This document shows, piece after piece, positions 9,223 to 19,015 of a stretch of 64,000 bases of DNA. The position numbers were made by a program, and so were the translations under genes. The DNA comes from Pseudomonas fluorescens (GTDB lineage Bacteria; Pseudomonadota; Gammaproteobacteria; Pseudomonadales; Pseudomonadaceae): NCBI RefSeq assembly GCF_005938625.1, contig NZ_VCNJ01000013.1, positions 62,001-126,000 of the forward strand. Reading direction: 5' to 3'. The notes below the pieces were generated by a model. It saw only the letters and a program-made list of their open reading frames with translations. It had not been told where the DNA came from and ran no database searches. Each line of letters opens with the position of its first letter. Within the stretch, counting starts at the first letter, position 1.

Positions 9223-9290
9223 CGCCGGCACACCCGATTCCAGATATTCATAAGAAAAAGCCACCACCAAGAATTCCAGGAGCTTTCACC

Positions 9291-10304
9291 ATGTCGTCGA
9301 TTCGCCGTTACGCTTTGGCCGCCCTGGCCAGCGCTGTGTTTGCCGGTTCCGCGGTTGCCAAGGATTACGAACTGCTCAATGTGTCGTATGACCCGACGCG
9401 CGAGCTGTATCAGGACTACAACGCTGAGTTCATCAAGTTCTGGCAGAAAGATCACGCCGGCGACACAGTGAAAATCCAGCAATCCCACGGTGGTTCGGGC
9501 AAGCAGGGCCGCGCTGTGATCGACGGTCTGCGTGCCGACGTGGTGACCCTGGCCCTGGCTGGTGACATCGACGAAATCGCCAAACTCGGCAAGACCCTGC
9601 CCGCCGACTGGCAGAAGCGTCTGCCGGAAGCGAGCACGCCGTACACCTCGACCATTGTGTTCCTGGTGCGCAAGGGCAACCCGAAAGGCATCAAGGACTG
9701 GGGTGATCTGGTCAAGAACGACGTCTCGGTGATCACCCCGAACCCGAAAACCTCCGGCGGCGCCCGCTGGAACTTCCTCGCCGCATGGGCCTATGGCCTG
9801 AAAGCCAACGGTGGTGACGAAGCGAAAGCCAAAGAATACGTACAGACCCTGTTCAAGCACGTGCCCGTGCTGGACACCGGTGCACGCGGTTCGACCATTA
9901 CTTTCGTCAACAACGGGCAGGGTGACGTGTTGCTGGCTTGGGAAAACGAAGCGTTCCTGGCGCTGAAAGAAGATGGCGGCGCTGACAAGTTCGACATCGT
10001 TGTGCCTTCGCTGTCGATCCTCGCCGAGCCACCCGTGGCCGTGGTCGACAAGAACGCCGAGAAGAAAGGCAACGAGCAGATCGCCGAAGCCTATCTGAAG
10101 CACCTGTACAGCCCGGCCGGTCAGGAAATCGCTGCGAAGAACTTCTACCGTCCGCGTGACAAGGACGTGGCCGCGAAGTACGCCCAGCAGTTCCCGAAAC
10201 TGGACCTGGTGACCATCGACAAGGACTTCGGCGGCTGGAAAACCGCGCAACCGAAATTCTTCAACGACGGTGGCGTGTTCGACCAGATTTATCAGGCGCA
10301 GTAA
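9291..10304 (+). CDS. sbp: Periplasmic sulfate-binding protein
   Basis: A 337-residue solute-binding protein of the sulfate/thiosulfate class. A signal peptide ends near AGSAVAKD. The mature N-terminus [15 protein letters not shown] and the segment [10 protein letters not shown], which contacts sulfate through backbone amides, are characteristic. It delivers sulfate to the CysTWA permease encoded just downstream. The ribosome site CAGGAG precedes the ATG. A REP pair separates it from cysT, a common way to keep more binding-protein mRNA than permease mRNA. Thiosulfate binding is also possible. Confidence 0.95.
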   Translation: MSSIRRYALAALASAVFAGSAVAKDYELLNVSYDPTRELYQDYNAEFIKFWQKDHAGDTVKIQQSHGGSGKQGRAVIDGLRADVVTLALAGDIDEIAKLGKTLPADWQKRLPEASTPYTSTIVFLVRKGNPKGIKDWGDLVKNDVSVITPNPKTSGGARWNFLAAWAYGLKANGGDEAKAKEYVQTLFKHVPVLDTGARGSTITFVNNGQGDVLLAWENEAFLALKEDGGADKFDIVVPSLSILAEPPVAVVDKNAEKKGNEQIAEAYLKHLYSPAGQEIAAKNFYRPRDKDVAAKYAQQFPKLDLVTIDKDFGGWKTAQPKFFNDGGVFDQIYQAQ

Positions 10305-10348
10305 TCTGACTTCAGCCACACATCAAGCCTGAAGCCAGGCGCGAAAAA

Positions 10349-10437
10349 TGTGGGAGCGAGCTTGCTCGCGAAAGCGGAGTGTCAGACGACGTAGAGTTGG
10401 CTGATACTCCCTCTTCGCGAGCAAGCGCGCTCCCACA
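10349..10437. repeat. REP pair between sbp and cysT
   Basis: Two inverted arms with GCGAGCAAGCTCGC-type palindromes and CTCCCACA ends. It lies inside the sulfate operon, where its hairpin could stabilise the upstream sbp mRNA. Confidence 0.9.
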
Positions 10438-10477
10438 TTGGTGCGTTCAGCGGAATGCTTTTTAACCAAGGACTTTT

Positions 10478-11296
10478 ATGTCGCGTCGTATCTCCCCCGT
10501 CATACCCGGCTTCGGGCTGACGCTGGGTTACACCTTGGTGTACCTCAGCCTGATTGTGCTTATCCCGCTGGCGGCGATGTTCGTCCACGCCGCCCAACTC
10601 ACCTGGGATCAGTTCTGGACGATCATTTCCGCGCCACGGGTGTTGGCCGCGTTGAAGCTGAGCTTCGGCACCGCGCTGTGTGCCGCGATCATCAACGGCA
10701 TCATCGGTACGCTACTGGCCTGGGTGCTGGTGCGCTACACGTTCCCGGGGCGCAAGGTGATCGACGCGATGATCGATCTGCCGTTCGCGCTGCCGACCGC
10801 CGTGGCCGGTATTGCGTTGACTGCGCTGTACGCGCCGGCGGGACTGGTCGGTCAGTTCGCCGCCGACCTCGGTTTCAAAATCGCCTACACCCCGCTGGGT
10901 ATCACCCTGGCGCTGACCTTCGTCACCCTGCCGTTCGTGGTGCGCACGGTGCAACCGGTGCTGGCCGACATTCCCCGTGAAGTCGAAGAAGCTGCCGCGT
11001 GCCTCGGTGCGAAACCGTTGCAGGTGTTCCGCCACATCCTCGTACCCGCATTGCTGCCCGCCTGGCTGACCGGTTTTGCCCTGGCGTTCGCCCGTGGCGT
11101 TGGCGAGTACGGTTCGGTGATCTTCATCGCCGGCAACATGCCGATGAAAACCGAGATCCTGCCGCTGCTGATCATGGTCAAACTCGACCAATACGATTAC
11201 ACCGGCGCTACCGCCATCGGCGTGCTGATGCTGGTGGTTTCCTTCGTCCTGTTGCTGCTGATCAACTTGCTGCAGCGGCGCATCGAAACCCCATAA
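10478..11296 (+). CDS. cysT: Sulfate ABC transporter permease CysT (CysU)
   Basis: A 272-residue inner-membrane permease with about six hydrophobic segments. The EAA motif that docks with the ATPase is seen as [21 protein letters not shown]. It pairs with CysW to form the membrane channel for sulfate and thiosulfate. cysW starts 13 bases after its stop behind an AAGGAGG site, so the two are co-transcribed. Length and order (sbp-cysT-cysW-cysA) are standard. Confidence 0.95.
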   Translation: MSRRISPVIPGFGLTLGYTLVYLSLIVLIPLAAMFVHAAQLTWDQFWTIISAPRVLAALKLSFGTALCAAIINGIIGTLLAWVLVRYTFPGRKVIDAMIDLPFALPTAVAGIALTALYAPAGLVGQFAADLGFKIAYTPLGITLALTFVTLPFVVRTVQPVLADIPREVEEAAACLGAKPLQVFRHILVPALLPAWLTGFALAFARGVGEYGSVIFIAGNMPMKTEILPLLIMVKLDQYDYTGATAIGVLMLVVSFVLLLLINLLQRRIETP

Positions 11297-11309
11297 GGAG
11301 GCGCGAACC

Positions 11310-12182
11310 ATGTCCCAATCGTCTATTGCGGCCGCCTCTTCGGCCAACGCTGCACGCCGTGGCAGTGCCACTTCGCGCAGAATCCTGATCGGCCTTGGCT
11401 GGCTGGTTTTTTTCCTGTTTCTGCTGCTGCCGTTGTTCATCGTGGTATCGCAGGGTTTGAAGAATGGCCTCGGTGCATTCTTCACCGCGATCTTTGAACC
11501 GGACGCACTGTCGGCACTGAAACTCACCGTGTTTGCCGTGCTGATTTCGGTGCCGCTGAACCTGGTGTTCGGCGTCAGCGCTGCCTGGTGCGTGAGCAAA
11601 TACTCGTTCCGTGGCAAGAGCATGCTGGTGACCCTGATTGACCTGCCGTTCTCGGTTTCGCCGGTGATCGCCGGTCTGGTCTACGTGCTGATGTTTGGCG
11701 CGCAAGGCCTGTTCGGGCCTTGGTTGCAGGATCACGACATCCAGATCGTCTTCGCCCTGCCGGGCATCGTGCTGGCGACGATCTTCGTCACCGTGCCGTT
11801 CGTGGCCCGTGAGCTGATCCCGCTGATGCAGGAACAAGGCACACAGGAAGAGGAAGCCGCGCGCCTGCTCGGCGCCAATGGCTGGCAGATGTTCTGGCAC
11901 GTGACCGTCCCCAACATCAAATGGGGCCTGATCTATGGCGTGGTGCTGTGTACCGCGCGGGCCATGGGTGAGTTCGGTGCGGTGTCGGTGGTCTCCGGGC
12001 ACATTCGCGGGGTGACCAACACCTTGCCGCTGCACGTCGAGATCCTCTACAACGAATACAACCACGTGGCCGCGTTCGCTGTGGCGAGCCTGTTGCTGAT
12101 CCTGGCGCTCTTCATCCTGCTGCTCAAGCAGTGGAGCGAAAACCGTATCAACCGCCTGCGCGCCAGCGCCGCGGAGGAATAA
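11310..12182 (+). CDS. cysW: Sulfate ABC transporter permease CysW
   Basis: A 290-residue permease, the partner of CysT. It has a polar Ser/Ala-rich N-terminus, six predicted membrane segments and the EAA loop [23 protein letters not shown]. The motif [19 protein letters not shown] near residue 210 is typical of CysW. cysA begins three bases after its stop, showing tight coupling. Confidence 0.95.
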   Translation: MSQSSIAAASSANAARRGSATSRRILIGLGWLVFFLFLLLPLFIVVSQGLKNGLGAFFTAIFEPDALSALKLTVFAVLISVPLNLVFGVSAAWCVSKYSFRGKSMLVTLIDLPFSVSPVIAGLVYVLMFGAQGLFGPWLQDHDIQIVFALPGIVLATIFVTVPFVARELIPLMQEQGTQEEEAARLLGANGWQMFWHVTVPNIKWGLIYGVVLCTARAMGEFGAVSVVSGHIRGVTNTLPLHVEILYNEYNHVAAFAVASLLLILALFILLLKQWSENRINRLRASAAEE

Positions 12183-12185
12183 TTC

Positions 12186-13175
12186 ATGTCGATCGAAGTG
12201 CGTAACGTCAGCAAGAATTTCAATGCGTTCAAGGCGCTGGACAACATCAGCCTGGACATCCACAGCGGTGAACTGGTCGCGCTGCTCGGCCCGTCGGGCT
12301 GCGGCAAGACCACGCTGCTGCGGATTATCGCCGGTCTGGAAACCCCGGATCAGGGCAACATCGTTTTCCATGGCGAAGACGTTTCCGGCCACGACGTGCG
12401 TGATCGCAACGTCGGTTTCGTGTTTCAGCACTACGCCTTGTTCCGTCACATGACCGTGTTCGACAACGTCGCCTTCGGCCTGCGCATGAAACCGAAAAAC
12501 CAGCGCCCGAGCGAAAGCCAGATCGCGACCAAGGTTCACGAACTGCTGAACATGGTGCAGCTGGATTGGCTGTCGGATCGTTACCCGGAGCAGTTGTCCG
12601 GTGGTCAGCGTCAGCGTATCGCTTTGGCCCGTGCCTTGGCGGTCGAGCCGAAGGTGTTGCTGCTGGATGAGCCGTTCGGCGCTCTCGATGCCAAGGTGCG
12701 TAAAGAGCTGCGTCGCTGGTTGGCGCGTCTGCACGAAGACATCAATCTGACCTCGGTGTTCGTGACCCACGACCAGGAAGAGGCGATGGAAGTTGCTGAC
12801 CGCATTGTGGTGATGAACAAGGGCGTGATCGAACAGATCGGCTCACCGGGCGACGTCTACGAAAACCCGGCCAGCGATTTCGTTTACCACTTCCTCGGCG
12901 ATTCGAACCGCTTGCTGTTGAGCGACGACAACCACGTGCTGTTCCGCCCGCACGAAGTGTCGTTGTCCAAGCATGAGCTGGAAGATCACCATGCGGCTGA
13001 GGTGCGTGATATTCGGCCGTTGGGCGCGACCACGCGGGTGACGTTGAAGGTAGAAGGGCAGACTGATCTGATCGAGGCCGAAGTGGTCAAGGATCACGAC
13101 AGCCTGATCGGTCTGGCCAAGGGTGAAACGCTGTTCTTCAAACCCAAGGTCTGGCAGAAAGTCGCCAGCCTCTAA
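12186..13175 (+). CDS. cysA: Sulfate/thiosulfate import ATPase
   Basis: A 329-residue ABC ATPase that powers CysTW. Walker A is GPSGCGKTT, the signature is [15 protein letters not shown], Walker B is [12 protein letters not shown], and the switch His lies in [11 protein letters not shown] regulatory C-terminal part of about 90 residues follows, slightly shorter than in enterobacterial CysA. It is the last gene of the operon; a palindromic repeat starts three bases after the stop. Confidence 0.96.
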   Translation: MSIEVRNVSKNFNAFKALDNISLDIHSGELVALLGPSGCGKTTLLRIIAGLETPDQGNIVFHGEDVSGHDVRDRNVGFVFQHYALFRHMTVFDNVAFGLRMKPKNQRPSESQIATKVHELLNMVQLDWLSDRYPEQLSGGQRQRIALARALAVEPKVLLLDEPFGALDAKVRKELRRWLARLHEDINLTSVFVTHDQEEAMEVADRIVVMNKGVIEQIGSPGDVYENPASDFVYHFLGDSNRLLLSDDNHVLFRPHEVSLSKHELEDHHAAEVRDIRPLGATTRVTLKVEGQTDLIEAEVVKDHDSLIGLAKGETLFFKPKVWQKVASL

Positions 13176-13177
13176 CT

Positions 13178-13279
13178 GATCGTTCCCACGCTCTGCGTGG
13201 GAATGCATCCCGTGACGCTCTGCGTCACAGTGGACGCGAAGCGTCCATGGCGGCGTTCCCACGCAGAGCGTGGGAACGA
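13178..13279. repeat. CCCACGC..GCGTGGG interspersed repeat
   Basis: About 100 bases made of nested palindromes: GTTCCCACGCTCTGCGTGGGAA, GTGACGCTCTGCGTCAC, then a third arm with GCAGAGCGTGGGAACGA. It separates convergent cysA and the Mpo1-like gene and may act as a bidirectional terminator. Confidence 0.9.
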
Positions 13280-13292
13280 GCAGGGTTGAAGT

Positions 13293-13817
13293 CTAGATTG
13301 CCGCACGATTCGGATTGACTCGCACCACCCCCGCCCGCGCCTCGATCTGCTCTTTCAACTCATGCCGCATCCCGAGCATGAACGCCAACTCGGCCACCAC
13401 AAACAACGGCCCGACAATCAGCCCCGACACATCATCGACAAACGCCGGTTTGCGCCCTTCATAGTGATGCCCGACAAACTGGATTACCCAGCCAACGACA
13501 AACATCGCCAGCCCGCTGCTCAACCAGACCATCGTGCTCTGCTGCGCCAATACATGCCCGGCCCAGACTGACAGCCCCATCAGCACCGTCATCAACACCC
13601 CGAGCTTCACTTCCAGACGCAGATAAAACCACGACGAGGCCAGCGCCAACGCAACGGCTGGAGATATCCACAACCCGCCCAGCGACCATTCCGGGCGCGA
13701 CAACAGAACTGCGACAGCCACCACAATCAGCGGAATGCCGATAAAGTGGCTGGCGATGTTGCGCGGGTCACGGTGGTAGGCGGCGTATTGACTGAGATGG
13801 TCGACGAGGCTTTTCAT
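13293..13817 (-). CDS. Mpo1-like (DUF962) membrane protein
   Basis: A 174-residue protein with about four hydrophobic segments. The motifs YHRDPRNIASHFIGIPL near the N-terminus and QFVGHHYEGRKPAF in the middle match the Mpo1/YGL010w family. Yeast Mpo1 is an iron-dependent dioxygenase that shortens 2-hydroxy fatty acids, and these conserved His residues are its likely metal ligands. The bacterial substrate is unknown. The start is set at the ATG behind GGAGGAACAACA. It diverges from the Crp-type regulator with 84 bases between. Confidence 0.85.
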   Translation of the reverse strand: MKSLVDHLSQYAAYHRDPRNIASHFIGIPLIVVAVAVLLSRPEWSLGGLWISPAVALALASSWFYLRLEVKLGVLMTVLMGLSVWAGHVLAQQSTMVWLSSGLAMFVVGWVIQFVGHHYEGRKPAFVDDVSGLIVGPLFVVAELAFMLGMRHELKEQIEARAGVVRVNPNRAAI

Positions 13818-13901
13818 TGTTGTTCCTCCGGTAGGGTTGATCGCATCATCCCTCGGGATCAGGGTTCGCTCTGTCAGGCAGGCGACAATCCAGGAGTGTT
13901 T

Positions 13902-14579
13902 ATGCAAATTCGTTCGCGGCTGATGAGTGGCCAGTGGTTCAGTCATCTGCCGGTGCCCTTTCAGGATAGCTTGCTGGCGGCAGCACGAGAGCGGCGGCTG
14001 ACGGCGGGGCAGCGCTTGTTCCAGCGTGGTGATGCGCCGTGCGGCTTGTACGCGGTGCTCGATGGCGCCGTGCGCATCGGCGCGGTGAGCGAGCAGGGCA
14101 AGGAGGCGTTGTTGAGTCTGGTCGAGGCGCCGCACTGGTTCGGTGAAATCTGCCTGTTCGATGGCCAGCCGCGAACCCATGACGCTTATGCGGTCGGGCC
14201 GTGCACGTTGCTGAATATCCCGCAAGCGGTGCTGCTGAAACTGCTCGATGAGCACCCGGTGTACTGGCGGCATCTGGCCTTGCTGATGAGCCACAAACTA
14301 CGCCTGACCTTTATCAACCTCGAACAACTGAGCCTGCTGCCAGCGCCGGCGCGTCTGGCTCATCGTTTGTTGATGATCGCCGAGGGCTACGGCGAACTCG
14401 ACTCGCCGCGTCGTGTACTGCAACTGCCGCAGGAGCAGTTGGCATCGATGCTGTCGCTGTCGCGGCAGACCACCAATCAGATCCTCAAGGATTTGCAGGG
14501 GCAGGGGATTATCGGGCTCGGGTATGGCGAGATCGAAATCCTCGATGTCGTACGATTGCGCGCCCTCGCCACGATCTAG
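13902..14579 (+). CDS. Crp/Fnr-family transcription regulator
   Basis: A 225-residue regulator. Residues about 15-130 form a cyclic-nucleotide-binding type beta roll (LFQRGDAPCGLYAVLDGAVRIG and WFGEICLFDGQPRTHDAYA). A dimer helix follows, then a winged helix-turn-helix with recognition segment LASMLSLSRQTTNQILKDL. The cysteine cluster of oxygen-sensing Fnr is absent, so it is not an iron-sulfur sensor. CAGGAG precedes the ATG. The divergent Mpo1-like gene may be a target; this is inference from position. Confidence 0.88.
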   Translation: MQIRSRLMSGQWFSHLPVPFQDSLLAAARERRLTAGQRLFQRGDAPCGLYAVLDGAVRIGAVSEQGKEALLSLVEAPHWFGEICLFDGQPRTHDAYAVGPCTLLNIPQAVLLKLLDEHPVYWRHLALLMSHKLRLTFINLEQLSLLPAPARLAHRLLMIAEGYGELDSPRRVLQLPQEQLASMLSLSRQTTNQILKDLQGQGIIGLGYGEIEILDVVRLRALATI

Positions 14580-14597
14580 GATCCAACGCCGAACCAT

Positions 14598-14686
14598 TGT
14601 AGGAGTGAGCCTGCTCGCGATAGCAATCTGTCAGTTGATCAATCTGTGACTGACAGATTGCTATCGCGAGCAGGCTCACTCCTACA
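14598..14686. repeat. REP pair, GTAGGAGTGAGCCTGCTCGCGATAG variant
   Basis: Two long inverted arms, nearly perfect over about 40 bases each, able to form one extended hairpin between convergent genes. The inner arms contain CTGTCAGTTGA/TGACTGACAG. It is a variant of the GCGAGCAAGCTCGC family. Confidence 0.9.
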
Positions 14687-14702
14687 GGGGATCTTTGTGG
14701 AC

Positions 14703-15113
14703 TCAGGAACCGCGATAGGTCGAGAAACCATAAGGGCTGAGCAGCAGCGGGATGTGGTAATGCTGATCCGTCTTCTTCACTTCAAAAATCACCGGAATCT
14801 CCGGGAAGAAGGTGTCGTGCTTGACCTTCTTGAAGTACTCGCCGGTTTTGAACACCACGCGGTATTCACCCGCCTCAAAAGGCTGTTTGGCCGGGAACAG
14901 TTCGGCGATGCGCCCTTGTTCATTGGTCGTGCCTTGAGCAAGAGGCTGCCAGTTTTCGCCGACGTGTTTTTCCAGGGTCACGTTAATGCCCGGCGACGGC
15001 AGGCCGTTTTCCAGGTTAAGCACGTGCACGCTCAACGGATTACCGGCAGCCAGCGCCAGGCTTGAAAAAGCGCTCAGGCCGAGCGCGGCAAGGGTCATGC
15101 GCATAGTCGTCAT
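14703..15113 (-). CDS. hiuH: Periplasmic 5-hydroxyisourate hydrolase (transthyretin-like)
   Basis: A 136-residue protein with a signal peptide (cleavage near LALAAGN), so it acts in the periplasm. The transthyretin-like signature is complete: SVHVLNLENGLPSPG with the catalytic His, an Arg in NEQGRIAEL, and the C-terminal STYRGS. HIUase converts 5-hydroxyisourate, a product of urate oxidation, to OHCU. No other purine catabolism gene is near. Instead it sits divergently from a two-component system, as hiuH (yedX) does beside hprRS (yedWV) in Escherichia coli. It is probably co-transcribed with the upstream haem-binding-like gene, 11 bases away. Confidence 0.9.
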   Translation of the reverse strand: MTTMRMTLAALGLSAFSSLALAAGNPLSVHVLNLENGLPSPGINVTLEKHVGENWQPLAQGTTNEQGRIAELFPAKQPFEAGEYRVVFKTGEYFKKVKHDTFFPEIPVIFEVKKTDQHYHIPLLLSPYGFSTYRGS

Positions 15114-15124
15114 GGATGCATCTC

Positions 15125-15610
15125 CTATTGGGAACGGGTAGTGGCCAGACCGGTTTTTTCGGCAGCCTTGATCGCACAGTTTTCGTCTTGCTCACCGCCG
15201 CCGGAACCGGCCACGCCCATGGCGCCCACCAGTTCGGTGCCGAGGAACAGCGGAATCCCGCCACCGAGCAGCAGCAATTCGTCGAGAGTGTTGAGGTTGG
15301 CGGTTTCCGGATTACCGCGGGCGCGTTCGGCAAACAGTCGGGTCGCGGTTTTGGTCGACAACGCGGTGTACGCCTTGCGTTGGCTGGCGGCGGTGTTGTG
15401 CGGGCCGACGCCGTCGCCGCGCAGGGTCACCAGCAGATTGCCGCCCCGATCGAGCACCGACGCCGTGCCGGTGCAGTTGGCCATTGCCGTGTCGGCGAGC
15501 AGGCGTGCAGTTTTAAGATCGAGGTCGGCGTGACGCGGCAGCTCAGGACTTGCGACAGCAACGCCACTGAGGCCGATCATCAGGCTTGCAACGAAGTATT
15601 TGACGGTCAT
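15125..15610 (-). CDS. Exported GlcG/HbpS-like haem-binding family protein
   Basis: A 161-residue protein with a signal peptide ending near AVASPELP. The GlcG/HbpS (DUF336) fold is recognised from ASVLDRGGNLLVTLRGDG, ASQRKAYTA and GGGIPLFLGTELVGAMGVAGSGG. Family members bind haem or corrinoids and some sense redox stress. The pairing with a periplasmic HIUase-like protein and a divergent two-component system suggests an envelope oxidative or metal stress role, by inference. The exact ligand cannot be read from the sequence. Confidence 0.82.
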   Translation of the reverse strand: MTVKYFVASLMIGLSGVAVASPELPRHADLDLKTARLLADTAMANCTGTASVLDRGGNLLVTLRGDGVGPHNTAASQRKAYTALSTKTATRLFAERARGNPETANLNTLDELLLLGGGIPLFLGTELVGAMGVAGSGGGEQDENCAIKAAEKTGLATTRSQ

Positions 15611-15676
15611 GGACAGCCTCCAAAAGCGAAGGTCGCCACCTTAATCGCCGCTCTTCGTCAGAACCTCGTCAGTCTG

Positions 15677-15692
15677 ATTACAAGTTTGTAAT
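15677..15692. promoter_or_regulatory. HprR/CusR-like palindrome ATTACAAGTTTGTAAT
   Basis: A perfect 16-base palindrome (ATTACAA, two-base centre, TTGTAAT) lies 55 bases before the response regulator gene and 67 before the divergent exported-protein gene. It closely resembles the E. coli HprR box as I recall it (CATTACAA-N2-TTGTAATG). It probably controls both directions. Confidence 0.72.
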
Positions 15693-15746
15693 GGGCAACG
15701 CCGCCGAAGGCGCCTAGCCTGTGTACCTGATCAATCGAGGTGTGCC

Positions 15747-16427
15747 ATGCGTTTGCTGGTCGTAGAAGATGAAGCCAAAACCGCGAACTTCCTCGCCAAA
15801 GGCCTGGGCGAGTCGGGTTTCGCCGTGGACGTGGCGCTCAACGGTCTCGATGGCCGTTACTTTATCGAGCAGCAGGAATATGACCTGATCATCCTCGACG
15901 TGATGCTCCCAGGGCTCAATGGCTGGCAATTGCTGCAGTTGATTCGTCAGCGCGGGGCGACACCGGTGCTGTTCCTGACCGCCAAGGACGCCATCGAAGA
16001 CCGCGTGCGCGGGCTCGAACTGGGCGCCGACGACTACTTGCTCAAACCCTTCGCTTTCGCCGAACTGCTCGCACGGGTGCGCACCTTGCTGCGGCGCGGG
16101 CCTATGCGTGAAGCTGAGTCGTACACCATTGCCGATCTGGAAATCGATGTGCTGCGCCGCCGCGTCAGTCGCGGTGGCCAGCGCATTGCCCTGACCAACA
16201 AGGAGTTTGCCCTGCTGCAATTGCTCGCCAGTCGCCAGGGCGAAGTGCTGTCGCGCACGCTGATTGCCTCGCAGGTGTGGAACCTGAATTTCGACAGCGA
16301 CACCAACATGGTCGAGGTTGCAGTGCGTCGTTTGCGCTCCAAAGTCGATGATCCGTACATGCCGAAACTGATCCACACCGTGCGCGGTGTCGGTTATCAA
16401 CTGGAAGCCCCTGACGATGCGCTCTAG
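15747..16427 (+). CDS. OmpR-family response regulator, HprR/CopR type
   Basis: A 226-residue regulator. The receiver domain has the acidic pair EDE near residues 7-9, the phospho-Asp in [10 protein letters not shown] and the Lys in [16 protein letters not shown] winged-helix DNA-binding domain follows ([22 protein letters not shown], ending VRGVGYQLE). The sequence belongs to the heavy-metal/oxidative stress subgroup that includes CusR, CopR and HprR. The kinase gene overlaps its end by 11 bases. Together with the divergent HIUase gene and the palindrome upstream, HprR is the best-fitting relative, but copper control is not excluded. Confidence 0.9.
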   Translation: MRLLVVEDEAKTANFLAKGLGESGFAVDVALNGLDGRYFIEQQEYDLIILDVMLPGLNGWQLLQLIRQRGATPVLFLTAKDAIEDRVRGLELGADDYLLKPFAFAELLARVRTLLRRGPMREAESYTIADLEIDVLRRRVSRGGQRIALTNKEFALLQLLASRQGEVLSRTLIASQVWNLNFDSDTNMVEVAVRRLRSKVDDPYMPKLIHTVRGVGYQLEAPDDAL

Positions 16428-17802
16428 GTCGATCGCCTGGCGCCTGGCGCTGGCGTTCGCATTGGTCTGCGCCTTGGTGTTGAGTGCTATCGGCGTATTT
16501 CTCTATCGCTCGCTGGCCTCGGAAATCGCCTACCGCGACGACCTCGCATTGCTTGGACGACTGGAGCAAGTTCGCGCCTTGCTCGCCGACAGCGACAGCC
16601 TCGATGCCTTACAGGCACGGCCACGGCTGTATCAGAACATGCTCGGTAACCTCGACAGCCTGTTGCTGGTGCGCCGTGCCGACGGATCGAGTGTAATCGC
16701 GATCAATCCCCGTCAACGCGATTTGCCGGCGCTGAACGCCATCCCCCGCGAGCAAACGCCAAAGCGTCCCGATGTACTCACGTGGCAAGCGCCGGACGGT
16801 GCTGAACTGGCGCTGTTATCCGGCGAAGCGCGAGGGCCGAACGGCGAGCCGTTGACGGTCATCGCCGGCAAAGTGCTGAGCGAGCGCGAGCAGATGCTCG
16901 GCAGTTATCGCATGCGCTTGTACCTGTCGGTTGGACTGGGCGCGTTGCTCGCTTTTGCCTTGGGCTTGCTGTTACTCCGTCGGGGCCTGCAACCGTTGCG
17001 GCAGTTGAGCGAAGCAGTGCGCGGCATCGATCTGCGCAGCCTCGATCAGCGCTTGCCCACCAACGGCACGCCTGCCGAGCTGCTCGAACCGGTGCAGGCG
17101 CTCAACGGCATGCTGGCGCGGCTGGACGACAGCGTGCAGCGTCTCTCGCAATTCTCCGCTGACCTCGCCCACGAGATCCGTACGCCGCTGCACACCTTGT
17201 TGGCGAGCAACGGTCAGGCGCTGAATCATCCGCGCAGCACCGAGGAGTATCAGGACGTGCTGGCGTCGAACATGGAAGAATTCGAGCGGCTCAAGCGCAT
17301 GGCGGAAAACCTGATGTTCCTCGCCCGTGCCGAACAGGCCGAGCGCGCGCTCAATCTGCAAGCGCTGGATTTGCAGGGTGTCGGCAGTGAGTTGTGTGAT
17401 TACTTTGAAGCCTTAGCGGATGACCGTGATGTGCGACTCGACAATCAACTGCACGGTGAACTGCTTGCCGATCAGCAACTGTTGCAGCGGGCGCTCGGCA
17501 ATCTGCTGGCCAATGCCGTGCGTCATGCCGATCAAGGATCGGTGATCAGTCTGCGTCGCCGCGACGAGTCGGGTGAGTGCTGGTTGCAAGTGCACAACCT
17601 TGGCCCGGGGGTTGCGCAGGAACATCTGAGCAAACTGTTCGACCGCTTCTACCGCGTCGATCCTTCACGGGCGGAGCCGGGGGATTCGGGTGGGTTGGGG
17701 CTAGCGATTGTGCAGTCGATCATGCAGTTGCATGGGGGACAGGTGCGGGTAAGCAGCGATGCTGACGGCACCGTTTTTGAGTTGGGTTTTGCGTTGAATT
17801 AA
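16417..17802 (+). CDS. Heavy-metal/HprS-type sensor histidine kinase
   Basis: A 461-residue inner-membrane kinase. Two membrane segments (about residues 8-30 and 168-188) flank a periplasmic sensor region of roughly 130 residues. HAMP then follows, with the phosphorylated His in [16 protein letters not shown] and ATP-binding boxes N ([12 protein letters not shown]) and G ([13 protein letters not shown]). The start ATG overlaps the regulator gene, which implies translational coupling. The periplasmic part shows no obvious His/Met copper cluster. It probably senses envelope redox or metal stress. Confidence 0.9.
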   Translation: MRSRSIAWRLALAFALVCALVLSAIGVFLYRSLASEIAYRDDLALLGRLEQVRALLADSDSLDALQARPRLYQNMLGNLDSLLLVRRADGSSVIAINPRQRDLPALNAIPREQTPKRPDVLTWQAPDGAELALLSGEARGPNGEPLTVIAGKVLSEREQMLGSYRMRLYLSVGLGALLAFALGLLLLRRGLQPLRQLSEAVRGIDLRSLDQRLPTNGTPAELLEPVQALNGMLARLDDSVQRLSQFSADLAHEIRTPLHTLLASNGQALNHPRSTEEYQDVLASNMEEFERLKRMAENLMFLARAEQAERALNLQALDLQGVGSELCDYFEALADDRDVRLDNQLHGELLADQQLLQRALGNLLANAVRHADQGSVISLRRRDESGECWLQVHNLGPGVAQEHLSKLFDRFYRVDPSRAEPGDSGGLGLAIVQSIMQLHGGQVRVSSDADGTVFELGFALN

Positions 17803-17810
17803 AGGGCCCC

Positions 17811-17877
17811 TTCGCGAGCAGGCTCGCTCCCACAGGGGAAACGCATTCCAAATGTGGGAGCGAGCCTGCTCGCGAAG
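17811..17877. repeat. REP pair, outward-facing arms
   Basis: TTCGCGAGCAGGCTCGCTCCCACA followed by its inverse after about 20 bases. Convergent genes flank it. It has the same arms as the 51617 copy. Confidence 0.9.
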
Positions 17878-17910
17878 GCGCCGGATCTGACGACCCAACG
17901 TTGCGATCAA

Positions 17911-18915
17911 TCAGCGCAACCCATCGCGAAACTGCCCAGGCGTCATCCCCGTCCAGCGCTTGAACGCGCGGCTGAAGCTGCTGGTGTCGGCAAACCCGAG
18001 CAGATAACTGACCTCACTCAACGAGCACTGCGGATCGCGCAGATGCAGCAACGCCAGATTCTCGCGGCTCTCATTGAGCAACGTGTCGAAGCGACAACCC
18101 TCATCCGCCAAGTGCCTTTGCAGGCTGCGCAAACTCAGGTGCAACGCCTGGGCAATCCGTTCAGCACTTGGCTCACCTTCCGGCAATTGTTCTTCAATGG
18201 CATCGCGAACCTTGCGCTCCCAGGTCAGCGGCTTGAGCTGGGCCATCGTGCGTTTGAGCACCGCTTCGTTGTGTTCGGCGAGTTCCGGGTTGGCGTCGTC
18301 GAGGTGGCTGTCGAAGTCGGCGAGGGCGAACTCCAGGCGATCCTCGGCGCAGCCGAAATGCACCGGAGCGCGGAAGACTTTGTGCCATTGATGCGCATCG
18401 CTCGGCTCCGGGCGGCGCAGATAAACCGCCAGCGGTGCGTAATCACGGCCGAGGCGATTGCGGCAGGTGCGCACGTAGATCGCGGTGAAGGCATCGATGG
18501 CTTCGAAGGCCGGCGCGGGATTGCCTGACGGAATTTTCAGACGGAACTGGTAGCGGTCGTCGCCACGAATCAGCTCCAGTTCCAGCGCGTCGCTAACCAC
18601 CGGGTGATAACGCACGATACGTTCGAACACCTCGCGCAGGCTGCCGCTGGCGACCAGCGCATAACCGAGGGCATGGAACGTCGTAGGGCTGACAAAGCGT
18701 GATACGCGCAAACCAATTGCCGGGTCGCCGCTGACCTGCACGGCAATTTCCCACAGGCGTGTAGTGCCGGACAGTGGATAGCGCGCGTTGGGGTCGTCCA
18801 TCAAATTCGGGTCGAGCCCGGCCTGCTGGCACAGGGCAATGCTGTCCAGCCCCAACGCATCGAGTTGCTTGCGCAAGGCACGGGTCCAGCTGGCGAGGGA
18901 GGTCGGTTCCTTCAT
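17911..18915 (-). CDS. AraC-family regulator with an N-terminal AraC_binding-like domain
   Basis: A 334-residue regulator. The first 200 residues match the ligand-binding domain of OruR/ArgR-like Pseudomonas regulators (RYPLSGTTRLWEIAVQVSGDPAIGLRV). The C-terminus has the two helix-turn-helix units of AraC proteins (IAQALHLSLRSLQRHLADEG and SEVSYLLGFADTSSFSRAFKRWTGMTPGQFR). It is transcribed away from a fatty acid desaturase gene, 100 bases apart, which is the likely target. By analogy it may sense a lipid or fatty acid; the ligand is not evident. Confidence 0.9.
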   Translation of the reverse strand: MKEPTSLASWTRALRKQLDALGLDSIALCQQAGLDPNLMDDPNARYPLSGTTRLWEIAVQVSGDPAIGLRVSRFVSPTTFHALGYALVASGSLREVFERIVRYHPVVSDALELELIRGDDRYQFRLKIPSGNPAPAFEAIDAFTAIYVRTCRNRLGRDYAPLAVYLRRPEPSDAHQWHKVFRAPVHFGCAEDRLEFALADFDSHLDDANPELAEHNEAVLKRTMAQLKPLTWERKVRDAIEEQLPEGEPSAERIAQALHLSLRSLQRHLADEGCRFDTLLNESRENLALLHLRDPQCSLSEVSYLLGFADTSSFSRAFKRWTGMTPGQFRDGLR

Positions 18916-19015
18916 GCTGATTGGCGCTTCCGGTCAACAGGTTGGCGTTCTCGGCTACCGCAATTGAAGCCTTGGCGAGGCACGATGCGAACATCATAAA
19001 CCCGAGGATGGAAGC

